The translations under genes and the position numbers were made by a program. Of a DNA stretch of 64,000 bases, positions 10,898 through 22,324 are shown piece after piece. The notes beneath the pieces are model-generated. The model was given only the letters and a program-made list of their open reading frames with translations. It had not been told where the DNA came from and made no database searches. The DNA comes from Triops longicaudatus (taxonomy: Eukaryota; Arthropoda; Branchiopoda; Notostraca; Triopsidae): assembly GCA_022885665.1 (NCBI GenBank), contig JAGQDJ010000133.1, positions 62,001 through 126,000 of the forward strand. Reading direction: 5' to 3'. Positions within the stretch are counted from its first letter, which is position 1. Each line of letters starts with the position of its first letter.

Positions 10898-12903
10898 TGT
10901 AAGAGGACCGTGTGTTCTTTCCCTTAGTAGTTTGCACAAGTTCCACTAACAATGACGGGCTACGTGAGTTGCTTTTAAGCGTCACAAGGCAGTTAGACTG
11001 AAGACGGTAGGTCCGAGGAGGAGTCATGTAGTTCCCACATGATTGATAAGTGATGGTTTTACTTAAAACGAGCTAAGAGCCAATCGTCAGTGACTTTCTA
11101 ATCAGCCAAGAATCGTATGTTGAGGGTTCAGAATGCCATTTTAACTTCGGTAGTCTGTCCGGCGAAAATAAAGCAAAGCTCTCTAGAAAATAGATTATAA
11201 AACGCAAGGTCAATGCCATCAGACATCAGAACACTTTCTTGTGGCTAGCTAACTTTTTCCGTACTTTGCGTCGAAAAAAGCCTCCATTTGCTATGCATTA
11301 GGAATTGCTAAGCCGTCTCCTTAGAGACCGTTCAGCAACCGAATTTTCGAAAAGTTCTATAAGAAATAAAAAAAAACAAGCTGCTGAAGCTAATGTAGTG
11401 AATGTGTTAAATACAAGTGGTGTGACCGGGAATATAAAAACCTGTTCTTTGAACCTAAAAGTTTAAGAAAATCAAACAGACGACTTGAAAACACACTTCG
11501 TCCTCAATTTTTGTTCGAACGACAATGAATGATATTTAATTATGGAGGCACCACAAGTCGTACAAACGGGGTTTTCTTTTGGGGCTTAGTAAGTTATAAG
11601 TCTCAGCTGATTTGCTTTCGTTTGACAGCAAAAATGAGCAAGAGAGACCAAACCCTATAGACCCCTGGGTAGTGTTTTGAGCAAGGAGTGAAGAGACTTG
11701 TTTAGAGTTTTTTTTTCCTACACTAATGCACCTTGTTATCCCAGCTTCATTAGTTGTACCTTAAAGACAGGCTACTCGAGAGATCCAAGCACTTTCTCCT
11801 GCAAGAAGCAGAATAGGACAACTCGATAGACACCTCTATTAGGATCCATCGAATGCTGGTGCAGGTCGAAAGCTCTTGTATTCTACACTAGGAATCCAGT
11901 TTAATCGGCAAAGAAACACACTTTAGCTTACTGGTACACTGCCGTAAGGACTTGTCTCAAATCCGCTACACACGTACTAAACTGCTCTTTTCTCTCGTTT
12001 GTTAATTATAAGGAAGTCCCGTACAATGCCTAATAAGGGGCTAGCATAAAGTAATGAAGACTGTCGACAGTTATCCGTATTTAGAAGAAAGTGCAAATGA
12101 AAAGATCCTAGAGTTATAAAAAGATGCCTTCTCGGTAAGCCTTCGGAACACAATCTATCTTATAAGCCAAAACGAACTTTTTCGGCTTTTTTAACATGTA
12201 AGGAATAATCTTTTTTTATGGGGTTAACAAGGAACAGCGTCTTTCATCTTTTTTATCACATACGGTTATATGCCATTTAATTCGATAAACTGATAAAAAG
12301 TTAAACATGACGTTAGATAGTTTTTTTTCGCAGGTCTTCAATGGGACGTAACCGAGAATGGTCAACGTAGGGTTGACTAACAAAAATTAAAATTATCAGC
12401 GTGTTTTTCATTTTTACGCAAATTAAGCTAAAAAATAGTTCGGAATTCGGTTAATTAAAAAACAGCCACCCGATCTATTCAGTATAATTTTAATCGTGTG
12501 GTTGCATGGACGTAACCAGGATTTTAAGTTTCTCCTATTTTCCCCATTGTAAAATAAGAATTTCGGAGTGGGGCGGAGCTTACAGTTCGAGTAAAAAGTA
12601 CATGGGATAAAAAAATGAAAGTAATGATACAGTAAACGACAATGAAGTCTACTGTCTTCATTTCTACTGTTATTCATTGCGTGATTTGAACAACTTTAAG
12701 TCACCCCAAATGAAAATCGTCGTGTTTGCAATTTCTTAAATTTTAAAGGTGCTGTTAAAATGTGTTGTAGAGTATTACTACATCAGCTCAGACAACACTG
12801 TAACTTTGTCGGAGCTTTATCTGTTTAAGAAAACGCTATGCTTGTGCCATTTTGCGAGTTAAAAACTACAACATTGCAGGTAGGTTTGACATTTACCATC
12901 GTA
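10898..12903. other. intergenic between PMT and zinc-finger gene, left part
   Basis: Upstream region of PMT (its promoter would be here) and gene-poor AT-rich DNA. A short stretch at 12509-12590 (GTAACCAGGATTTTAAG and GGGGCGG) resembles internal parts of degraded hAT-type MITEs. No coding exon supported. Confidence 0.35.
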
Positions 12904-13083
12904 CAGTAAAACCTTAGTATGACGAACGATAAAGGAGACCGAAAGTATATTTTTAAAGCAAAGTTCATAACAGCTAATAGTGCTTGAAATTTCTTTCTTT
13001 TCGCCGGTACCTGAGGAATTGTTCGTCATAAATAGATCTAACAATTCGTTATAACCTGTGTCTACTATGGTGTGGTTTTACTA
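12904..13083. repeat. pogo/Tigger-like MITE relic
   Basis: The left end is CAGTAAAACCTTAGTATGAC and the right end reads inward as TAGTAAAACCACACC, so the two share AGTAAAACC. Internal perfect 10-bp inverted repeats TATGACGAAC (12918-12927) and GTTCGTCATA (13021-13030) support a foldback. The exact right end is uncertain; the element could stop near 13030. Confidence 0.4.
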
Positions 13084-13944
13084 CACCAAATGTTCTCATC
13101 TGAAAATCTTATTTTTACGTATTTTTTCATAAAGGCTTTACTATTAACTTGTTTTGAGAATTGGTCTGTTTTATTTTAGCGCCGCACAATTGTAGCCTTA
13201 GTGTTCCCCCTTGATGACGCTGCTGGCTAGCAAGATTTGGAAACACCTCCTCCTTAGTTGTCCGGAGCTTAGTAAGAATTTAGCTCCTCCCTTACCGAAC
13301 CAATATGGTCTTGACTTTCGCATACTTCCAGCGACGCCATTTAGTGTTTAGAATACTAAAACCAAAAGCAATATTGCTTTCGTGTCTTTAATTAATTACA
13401 AATCGTGAATGGAAGGTAAGAGCATTATCAGTAAATTGATTTTTATCTCTAACTGTGCAATTTGTACTAATAAAACACATCTAAAATAATTGCAACAGTG
13501 ATTCCATCGTACACGCTTTTTGAACTTGCAGCTCAGTATTGTGCTTACCTTACTGTGCGAATTGTACATAAAGAGCATGCGGTCGTCCAAAACAACACAG
13601 AATAACATCGATAATACGCTTAGTAGTTTAGTTTCTAATAAACAAATTATTGTTCACCTCGAGAACAATTAAGAATAGTTTCGAACACCCTTCAAAAGCT
13701 TATCACATCTCAATATGTTTACAAATTATTTTTAAATGTTACGAGGGATTTCGGAGCAGTTCTTATTTCCTAATAAGGATTGTATCGTCTAAAAATGACA
13801 TTGAACTATTGGTTGAAACAATTTATTTAAACCTAAATCTTCGAAATATTTATATCTACGATAAGTTTTCCAAAATTTGAAATTCAACCGTATATCGAAT
13901 TATTAATCGTGATTGTTTTTGTTCGTTTCTGTTAGTTTCTGGTC
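13084..13944. other. upstream region of the zinc-finger gene
   Basis: AT-rich sequence with no supported coding exon. Presumed promoter and 5' UTR of the gene starting at 13945; no clear TATA box seen. Confidence 0.35.
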
Positions 13945-16449
13945 ATGGCAGACGCAAATGACAATTCGGAAGCCTTTTTAACCAGTGGCGACCCTTTGTC
14001 TTCCCAAGATTTAGACGATGCCAGCACCCAGAATTCCGAAGCAGTCATCGTCTTCTCAGACGGCACGGACGAGAATTATGCTGTTTTACCGGATCAGATC
14101 GGCCTGGACGACGTCGAAGGTGACACAGAAGTCAGTATTCCCAGTGAAGGGATTACCATCGTAGTCACGCCTGAGAACCGCCAACAAGTTTCCGACCTCC
14201 TTCTCGCTTTGCAAGGTCGCGTTGCTGGAGAAAATGCCAACACTTTAAGCGACGACCAAGTCCAAGTTGAGTTTCTCGACCGACAGAGGGACAGTGACAT
14301 CCTTCAAGAAGCCATGTCATCGGTGGTCGAATTCCAAGATCCTCCTCCTCCAGTACCGGTTAAAAGAAAACGTGGACGGCCTCGTAAAGACCAGCAAACG
14401 CCTAAAGTCTCCACAACAGACGCAGAATGGGTACCCGAGTCGACAGGTGACCCATTAGTCGAGCCAAACGGTCACGGGATTACGCTACGGTCTGCCCGGA
14501 TCGGCAAGAAGATGCAGGACGGCGGAATCAAGAAACTGTGGCTAATGGAGGACGAGAATGAAGATGCTGTCGACGAGAAAGAAGAAGAGATAGTAGAAGC
14601 AGTCGAAACGGCGCCCGAAGAGGAAGAAACCGGGATTGATCCACTGGCCGAACCTGACACGAAATGCAAAGAATGTGGAGAAATGTTTGAAACCTTGGAG
14701 GCGCTACGTGCCCACCGGTTAGAGCTGCACAAGAGGAGTTATAATTGCGAGATCTGCGCAGATGGCTTCGACGACCAGAAGTCGTTCTTCAGTCATTTAA
14801 AGACCCATTACGAACCACAAGCCAGACGACGAGGCCGACCCCGCAAAGACGCAACCGTAGCCAAACCTGAAGTACCGTCTCCTAAGAAGGAAGAAAGCTC
14901 CGAATCGTCTGGTCCAACTATCTGCGAGATTTGTTTAAAGTCCTTTAGGAACCTGAAAGCCCAGCAAGCCCACATGCGTAATTTTCACCCCGAGAAGGCG
15001 AAAACTTACCACTGTGCACAGTGTAACACGAGCTTTAGGTTAAAAGAAGCGTTGGACACCCATGTGGAAAACGTCCATGGCAAAGAAGAAGAACCCGTAC
15101 TGGCGGATGAAGACGAGGAGGACGACAAGGACGAGACCGTGTCTTTGGTCAAGTTGCAGGCCGAGGAGGAAGAGGATGACCACGATATAGAGTTTGACTC
15201 AAACGAGGAAGAAGAAGAAATGCTGGAAAATGAGTTGGCAGATATTCCGGGCGGACCTTCCAAAGATCACAATCCGACTATTGATGGGCATTGCTGTAAA
15301 GTGTGCGGGGCGGTTTACTCTTCCAAGAAGCGTTTGTTCCATCATTTGAGGGATGATCATCAAGCTGCGCCTGCACGACGAGGTCGCAAACCCAAACAAC
15401 CTGCGTTTAAACAAACAGAACTGGGATACCATTGCCCAGTTTGCGACCGGATTTTCGCACACAAAAATTCGCTTGGTTACCATATTCGGACGCACGGTGG
15501 TGATCGTACTCATATGTGCGAAATTTGCGGGAAGAGTTTTTTCGCCAATGGAGCTCTGAAAGTTCACATGCGCGTCCATAGCGGCGCGAGACCGTATAAA
15601 TGCCAAGCGTGTGGGCGTGAATTCAGGCAATGGGGAGATCTCAAGTACCATTACACATCCATCCATTCCGGAGTCCGACAGTACCAATGCGAGTTTTGTG
15701 GCAAGGACTTTGCGCGCAAATACAGTCTTATTGTACATCGCCGTGTCCATACTAACGAGCGGAACTACAAATGCGATTTCTGCGGTAAAGGGTTCCGCGC
15801 GTCGTCGTATTTGCTCAACCACAGGCGTATCCATACCGGGGAAAAGCCACATACCTGCCCTGTCTGCAACAAAGCCTTCAGAATGCGGTCCGATATGAAA
15901 CGCCATATGCAGATGCATAGCAGGGATGGATCGGAACCCGCTTTGCTTCTGAATTGCTCTGATTCCGAAAGTACTGATCCTGTTAAGAGGCAATTGACGA
16001 TACTCAAAGGCCGCAAAGGAAAAGTATGCAATTCATCTAAATATTTTTATTCCTCAAATCAATTATTCACGTCACTTCTGTCGTTTTTTTTCTGTTTATA
16101 AAAGTTATAAAAATCGTTCAAATGTGTGAGGATTCGTCAAGTAATATTTTCATGTAACTAGGTGGCGCAGTCTTCTGTAGAAGCGGCTGTGGCAACCCTC
16201 CATGAAGAAGTAGACGAAGATGGGTCAGTGATGTTTACCATAATTCCTTCGGAAGATATGGTAGCGGTGGAGAATGATAAAGTAGACGAAGAGGATAAAG
16301 AAGATGAGCAGGTGGGAGAAGTTCACTTGGTGGAAGAGAATGGTGAAGTAACCTACGATCGAGACGGTTTAGAAGCGGTGACTGTACGAGATCCGAATAC
16401 GAACACTTTGTATGTTTGGTCTGTTGTAGCCAACCCTGATGGTTCTTAA
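13945..16449 (+). CDS. C2H2 zinc-finger / AT-hook nuclear protein, 11 fingers
   Basis: Two exons, 13945-16023 and 16162-16449, separated by a 138-bp phase-0 intron (donor AAA|gtatgc, acceptor taactag). The protein is 788 residues. The N-terminal 130 residues are acidic. AT-hook-like motifs occur as RKRGRPRKD, RRRGRPRKD and RRGRKPK. Eleven C2H2 fingers span about residues 241-660: five dispersed and separated by acidic linkers (EEDEEDDKDE, NEEEEEM), then six in a tight array joined by HSGARPYKC and HTGEKPHTC type linkers. The second exon adds a 95-residue acidic tail (DEDGSVMFTIIPSEDM, NTLYVWSVV). Without splicing the frame would run into a T-rich intron and stop. This is a sequence-specific DNA-binding regulator by architecture. 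I cannot assign an orthologue. AATAAA at 16703 may be the poly(A) signal. Confidence 0.92.
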
Positions 16450-17088
16450 ATCGTTGTACGAATCTTACTTGAACTTTGTGAATATATACTGGCTATACAA
16501 ATTGAATGCATAAAAGCGAAGGTTGACCGTCGTTAAAGTTTCGTTCATTTCTCAGTTCATACTTCCAAGCGCATATGTAAAACTTGCGGCCATAACATCC
16601 TCAAAATGTGTGAATTACATTTTCGGTGTTAAGCACGCCGCGTAACGGTGGTCACCAGTCTGTAATGAACACTCGGTTCGGTAAGGAGTTATATCCTTGT
16701 TGAATAAATACTTCTGGGAGGAAAAGAACCCGAAAAATGCTGAAACACTTAAAAAAATCATGGTCTAGAATTTCCCTTGTTATTTATATTCGAGGGATTT
16801 GTATATTTCGTCCTTAGGCAAAGCCGTAGCCAGGATTCCAGCTTCTTGGGGCAAGATGGTAGTATAGGGTACTGGAAGTTTTGGACATTTCGTCATTCGG
16901 ATATGTTCACTGTTCTAACAATACAAATTTTTTGGGGTGGGGGTAGAAACATCTCAACTCTCTAACTAACGGGAATTGCGTATAACAAATGGAAATCGGA
17001 TGTTTTGAGCTTGCAATAAAAATACCCTGCGGAACTCCTAAATCGGCAGTAGAAAAAAAAAAGAAAAGGAGTTGGTAGTTTCAAAATA
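16450..17088. other. 3' flank of zinc-finger gene with a possible hAT-MITE fragment
   Basis: GCCGTAGCCAGGATTCC at 16823-16839 resembles the CAGTGGCGCAGCCAGG end of the hAT-type MITE at 38963. Only one end is seen, so this is a truncated copy at best. No gene supported. Confidence 0.3.
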
Positions 17089-17253
17089 CAGTAAACCTCA
17101 CCATAATGGATCTTATTTAGAAAAAAAGGCTATCGTGGAAAAGGTCCACATGTCCCGGCAAAACGGGACTCAATTATGCCAATATTACGGATAATTGGCT
17201 AGAACGGTCAGTTTTTTCGTCCTTTGAGAGTCTGCTTTAATGAGGTTTTACTG
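17089..17253. repeat. pogo/Tigger-like MITE
   Basis: The left end CAGTAAACCTCACCATAATG and the right end ...AATGAGGTTTTACTG are inverted copies (CAGTA-AACCTCA against CAGTAAAACCTCA). CAGT...AACCTC termini are typical of pogo/Tigger-group elements. Length about 165 bp with no coding capacity, so it must be non-autonomous. A TA precedes the left end, but TG follows the right end. Confidence 0.6.
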
Positions 17254-18610
17254 TGCAATTTGAATTTTGGAACGATAATGAGTTACAATGTAGAACACGA
17301 GTTTTTTATTTAATTTGTCAATTATAGATTTTATGCGTCACAATTGGTCACATGACATTTTCATGCCACGTAACTAACCACAGCTCAGCTCGTTTCTGTT
17401 ACGAGACGTTTAGTAAGGTTCACACCGCAAGAGACAGTTTCTTAAGTTCAAGTGTTAAATATTAACTTTCTTTTTAAGGATTTTTGTAGCAGGAATCTGA
17501 AATACATATGAATCACGAAAAGTACATTTGCATTAAACGAAACATTTTGGCTTTTTTTCTCTTCTTGCCAGGAGAACACTAGTTTCACAATTTGGCGTAA
17601 TAACGGTAGTGCATGCGTAGCTGATTTATGCGGTAAACGACTGTTTTAACTCAGGTGTGGTGGAACAAAAGCGGGATAAGTACAGAGTGTGGCGTCAGAT
17701 TGCTGTATTGTTTAGTTTATCTAGGTGTGTAATAATTTATTCGCTAAGATCTATAGTTGTGTGAACAGAGTGAAGTACGACGGTTTGTGAAATATGTTAT
17801 GAAATGTACAGCATGACCAACCATTTCCTAAAGAAGCGGAAGGAAGAACATGGAAAAAATACTAAATAAAACAGAGACATCTACAAGCTGAATGTAAGAG
17901 GTTACCGTGCTTTATTAACAAATAACGCAATACGTGCTGCGTTTCAGTCCGTGCGAAAGCTATCTGCATCAGCAAAAAAATGTGGGGTGATATGCGATCT
18001 TGAAAGATTTCAGTTTATTTAGAAACAAAGTCTAGTGAGGTAATATAGAAGAACGTACCTAATCGAACGCCCTTATTCTCAATAAAGCGTGAAAAGTGTG
18101 GTCTTCTTGAGAGACTCTAGTCACTTTAATTTATGAAAAGCAATGTTCATAACAGTATTCCTTTTTATGTCCTGCAATTAACAGACTTGGCTGATTAAAG
18201 CGAAGACTATTGCGTATCGAGAGCGGAAGTGGCTTTGTAAGGATTTACATCCCTTACTGCTTCCCGAACAGACGACGTCAAACAGGATAACACTGTCAAG
18301 TTACTATAATTACAATCTTAACTCATAGGAATTTGTTTTAATAAATAAATAATTACATAACGAAGCGTGAACTGTTTGTTGTCCTTCATAAAATTCTCAT
18401 GGTTAGTTTTAATTATGCAGTTGCGTATGCACGCGCTACGCAAATAACTCGTGGAAGGGCAGAAAGCTTAATTATAGTTTCCTTGTTTTTAAATCTATAA
18501 AGTATGCATGACACATTTAAAACGTCATTGATAACGTTTGCTGAGACGAACTTACTTCCGCCAACTGCTTATTTCGATCATCTTTTCCAAGGACATTGAT
18601 ACCCTTTTGT
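17254..18610. other. intergenic, nothing recognised
   Basis: Gene-poor AT-rich DNA up to the promoter of the first cysteine-rich peptide gene. Confidence 0.4.
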
Positions 18611-18616
18611 TTGCGA

Positions 18617-18626
18617 TATATATAAA
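18617..18626 (+). promoter_or_regulatory. TATA box of cysteine-rich peptide gene A
   Basis: TATATATAAA lies 71 bp before the start codon at 18688. Confidence 0.55.
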
Positions 18627-18687
18627 TGTTCCTGCGGATCCTCATTTCGATGAGTGCAGAACTTCATCTACACACAATAACCTAATA

Positions 18688-19037
18688 ATGTTTTCCTCTA
18701 GCAAAGTAAATTTTATTTTTCGGATAACTGGTTGCACATTAACGCTGTTATTTTCTAGAATGTACTTGTGTTGGCTTTTGTAGCCGTTGCTATAATGCAT
18801 GCAAATGCGATGCCTTCTAGCCAATCCGATAGTCAAGAAAGAGGATTTACCAATACCCCTTGCACGTCTGCCTCAACTTGTCCCTCAGGTCAATATTGCG
18901 GCGCGTACAATCAGACCGTTGGATTTTCCGTTTGCACGGCTAAAAAGTGCTTCCTACAAGGGTGCAGTAGCGCTGCTGAATGTGCTAGTAGCATCTGCAT
19001 TTTTGGAGTCTGTGGACTATGGTTCGGAGGCTGTTAA
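18688..19037 (+). CDS. cysteine-rich secreted peptide A (10 Cys)
   Basis: Exon 1 is 18688-18705 (18 bp, MFSSSK), followed by a 53-bp phase-0 intron, then exon 2 at 18759-19037; 98 residues in total. The signal peptide continues across the junction (NVLVLAFVAVAIMHANA). A short acidic propeptide ends in QER, and the mature peptide starts GFTNTPC. It has 10 of the family's 12 cysteines: the C-terminus reads CGLWFGGC where relatives have C-x2-C-x2-CC, so cysteines 10 and 11 are missing together. The N-glycosylation site NQT before VGF is conserved. AATAAA at 19171 is the likely poly(A) signal. Unknown function; a secreted signalling, defence or secretory-gland peptide is possible. Confidence 0.75.
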
Positions 19038-19176
19038 ATGTTTATTCTCCACTCCTCAACGTCAGCTAGCACTATTTCCTTATCAGCAATAACGCAATAC
19101 ATTCTTATACATTAAAATTTTCAACCGTGTTCCATATTTTTCTTCTCATCGTGTCTGGTGACAGTATTGAAATAAA

Positions 19177-20860
19177 CTATTCAAGTCGACAGTCTTAGGT
19201 GAAGCAATTGAAGGAATACCTCAAAAACATTGGACTTCTCAACATCTTGTATAGCATAAACACATTTAGCTGCGAAAATCTGATGCGGCGACAAGAGTTC
19301 TTTAGCAAGCTTGCCTACAGTGTGTACGCTTTAGAGTTCAGACGCTAAAATTTGCAAGGAGGAAATTGACCAGACTTGCACGAGACATAAAACGATCACA
19401 ACTGGTTTTCAACATTTCAATTCGAGCTTAGCAGTGCGAATTTACGCAACCTCCAGACACATACGAGTTTTACCGTAGAGGAATTGGGTCAAAAGTAACG
19501 TGTTGCGAAAGTAACAAAACTCACAACATTTGAACAAAAGGCTTCTTGTGGATGTAAAAAAATCAGTTATGTTACAAACCACTGAGCACTCTTATTAAAA
19601 GTTGCATGTGGAATGATTGGGAATTAATTAAGATATTCAATAATTTCGCTACTTTTTTTAAAGAAAACTGGTGGCATGTTTTCGCCCGTTGCGTTCACTA
19701 TAGATAACCACAAATTTTTACAAAACATTTTTTGAGCTCAACAAATGCTACAGAACAGGATGTGAGAAACTTAGATACCATAGTCCCATAACTATTTTCA
19801 CACGAAACCTAGAAATCCCAGGACACCCCTGGAAACGATAGTAACAGCGGATTTTTGTTGCATTTTCCCATTTGTTTATACAGCTTTTCTTAAAGTATAC
19901 TATTTCTTGGGGGAGATGAAGTTTGAATGTTCCAGCATTGCTTAAGGGTATAACTACAAATTTTCGTTACGATACGTTTAACGAATCGTTAATAATTTGA
20001 TTGTAATATCTCTAATGGGAAAACGCACGTTAAACACGATGTTACTTTTGCATACACGGGTTATCGGGTAGTAACAAACGAGGGCCTCCAAGATCGGATT
20101 TTTTTATTTACATCTTTCTATACAGTCAAGGAATTGCACTAACGAGCTTAACACCAGCGGAAGGCTTTTACTGATTGAACGACGTTGGCGAGTTCTTCGT
20201 ATTAGCTTTTTATTCTCCGTATTTGAAGCCAGCATGCACTTTATTCTTAGAGTTTTTTCTCATTTCTAGTTTTTTTCCCGCGTACATTTCATTATTTTCT
20301 TTACTAACTGACTCATATCTATCGTTCATTAGCCGGCATTCACTTTCATCCGATACATGCTCTCGCGAGCCAGTAAGCTTCTAAATGCGGTTCACAACGA
20401 GTTATAAAAATTCCTTTTCTGTATTTTCAACATATTAAGCCTTTAATGAATGTAATGAGGTTGTTCTCAAATATTGGACCTAAAAGCGAAATCTCGCATA
20501 CATAGCGCTATGCCTTTTCCATTATTATACTCGTTGGGCTACAGAACTGGCCCTTTAACACATTTTTGGACTTCGTTTAGAGTGTACTCGTTCAAAAATA
20601 CTTGGAGCATTTTAGTTGTTATTTTTTTCTTTTGGTTTTATTTATTTCTTTTCCGTTTGGCTCACCGTCATCCTTCGTCTGTAGAGAACTATCCATTAAT
20701 ATTCTTGCCAGACAAAAGATCCTGAAAGAGGTACCAGAACACACTGAAGGGACATACAATAGCAAATCCAAGATTTAACCGACAGGTACTTCACACAAGC
20801 CATTGTTTTACTTTTCAGCTCAACCTGACCAATTGTTTTTGTCTACAAATATCTTGCAAA
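19177..20860. other. intergenic, nothing recognised
   Basis: AT-rich DNA between peptide genes A and B. Open frames near 20175-20725 are T-rich and have no domain resemblance. Confidence 0.4.
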
Positions 20861-20870
20861 ACACAGCTTG

Positions 20871-20897
20871 TAACCTAAATAGCAAGGGGTATATAAC
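20871..20897 (+). promoter_or_regulatory. core promoter of cysteine-rich peptide gene B
   Basis: The block TAACCTAAATAGCAAGGGG followed directly by TATATAA (20890-20896) recurs almost unchanged before gene C (25484-25509). The TATA box is 102 bp upstream of the start codon. Confidence 0.7.
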
Positions 20898-20991
20898 GCA
20901 CTAGCATTCCTTGAGAAGCCCCAAACTACAACTCCTTTCCAGTTTCAGTGTTCTTTACGAATCATTGCAAGGCAGCTTCAATTTTGGAAAA

Positions 20992-21348
20992 ATGTCTTCA
21001 TACACGCTGGTAAGTTTTCGAATTGGATTTCTAACCAATTTACTAATCCAATCTATTAAGGCCATGATAGCTATCGTTGCTGCAGTTTTCGTCTCCTCAT
21101 ACTCTGCTCCAATGGAGTCTGCTCAAGGAGTAGAAAATGAACGTCAAGAGCGAGGTTTCGCCACATACCCCTGTGATCTTGATGGTACATGCAATAGTAA
21201 GCAGTACTGCGGAGTGTACAACTCGTCCGTTGGTTTTTCGACGTGCCTACCGAAGAAGTGCAATTTTGAAATCTGCGGAAGTAACAAGGAATGCTTCAGT
21301 GGTACTTGTCTCTTAGGCCGTTGTCTTCTGTGCATTGGATGCTGTTAA
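20992..21348 (+). CDS. cysteine-rich secreted peptide B (12 Cys)
   Basis: Exon 1 is 20992-21009 (18 bp, MSSYTL), followed by a 51-bp phase-0 intron, then exon 2 at 21061-21348; 101 residues. Signal peptide AMIAIVAAVFVSSYSA, then a propeptide ending RQER, which fits a furin-type R-x-x-R site, then GFATYPC. Twelve cysteines follow C-x5-C-x5-C-x11-C-x4-C-x4-C-x5-C-x4-C-x4-C-x2-C-x2-CC. The NSS glycosylation site before VGF is present. It is closest to peptide C in sequence, intron length and promoter. AATAAA at 21478. The spacing recalls Dickkopf- or EB-module-like disulfide knots only loosely; I do not assign it. Confidence 0.82.
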   Translation: MSSYTLVSFRIGFLTNLLIQSIKAMIAIVAAVFVSSYSAPMESAQGVENERQERGFATYPCDLDGTCNSKQYCGVYNSSVGFSTCLPKKCNFEICGSNKECFSGTCLLGRCLLCIGCC

Positions 21349-21483
21349 AAACATCATCCCCGGGTTACGCGGTACCAGCAGTTAGCTAACAGTTCGACAG
21401 CGTACAACTGATTTGCCACGTTCTATATTCTATTCCTATACAGCAATATTACTCGTGTAATTCATACAATTCGTTGAAATAAA

Positions 21484-22294
21484 CTTAAAAAAAATACTTG
21501 TTTTTGTAAGTTTAATTGGTGCCACACTCGCAAGACATTAACTTGTTAGTTTATGTTTTATTTTATTTTTTACTTCGACTTTTTTAAATAATCGATTGTC
21601 CATTAGTCCCCCTTTGCGAGTTAAAGACCGCCTGGTTAATAATTCTCATAACGCCCACGTTCAGCTTTTTCAGGCTGACGATGACTTGACGGTGACTTTG
21701 TCACGCAGTTTCAGGCTGAACAGGTCAAGCCCATATCCAGGAGGAGGTTAGGGGGTAGACCTTCCCTAAAAATTTTATTCCTTTATGGGGAAAATAAAAG
21801 AAGCCTCAAATGTCCCCCAAAAAATTGCACACGGACCCCCTTCACCCCAAAACCTCCAAAATCCCTTCCAATCCAAAAACCTGAGTACGGCCCTGGAAGA
21901 GGGGTATGCGGAAAAAAAAGCCTTGGCGACGAACATGGAGGAATTAAACTTATGCTTGATGATGAAACTGAACACCCAGTTTACCTGTTAACCTTTTCGG
22001 TCATATTGTCACATTAAAATCTACGCTTTGAATGTTATAGGAGACTTGTGCCAATAGTAACATCCGCCGAACGTTACAAAAATCATAGCTTTTTAACGAA
22101 AGTTTTTCTGAAACTGATAGAAATCGTTGTTATGGTAAGTAACACAAGCTAGCCGTCCTAAAAGTTTCCTTTCAAACGGGCAAAAACTGTTCGAGTAATT
22201 CAATAAAGTACGTATCAACCGCATTTCTTAAACAAGATGGTACACATGCTATTGATATCCCAGAATTACAACGAAAATAGTTCTTAAGCTTTCC
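21484..22294. other. intergenic with degraded repeat-like DNA
   Basis: 21738-21900 is rich in G/C runs (GGAGGAGGTTAGGGGGTAGA, CCCCCTTCACCCC) and looks like a decayed transposable-element fragment, but I could not define its ends. No gene supported. Confidence 0.3.
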
Positions 22295-22324
22295 CAGTGG
22301 TGCTCAAAGGGGGGGGGGGGGGGG
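22295..22324. repeat. hAT-like terminus followed by a 16-G homopolymer
   Basis: CAGTGGTGCTCAAAGG resembles the CAGTGGTTCTCAA-type ends of hAT transposons, and the last two Gs begin a run of 16 Gs (22309-22324). No matching right end was found downstream. Confidence 0.3.
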
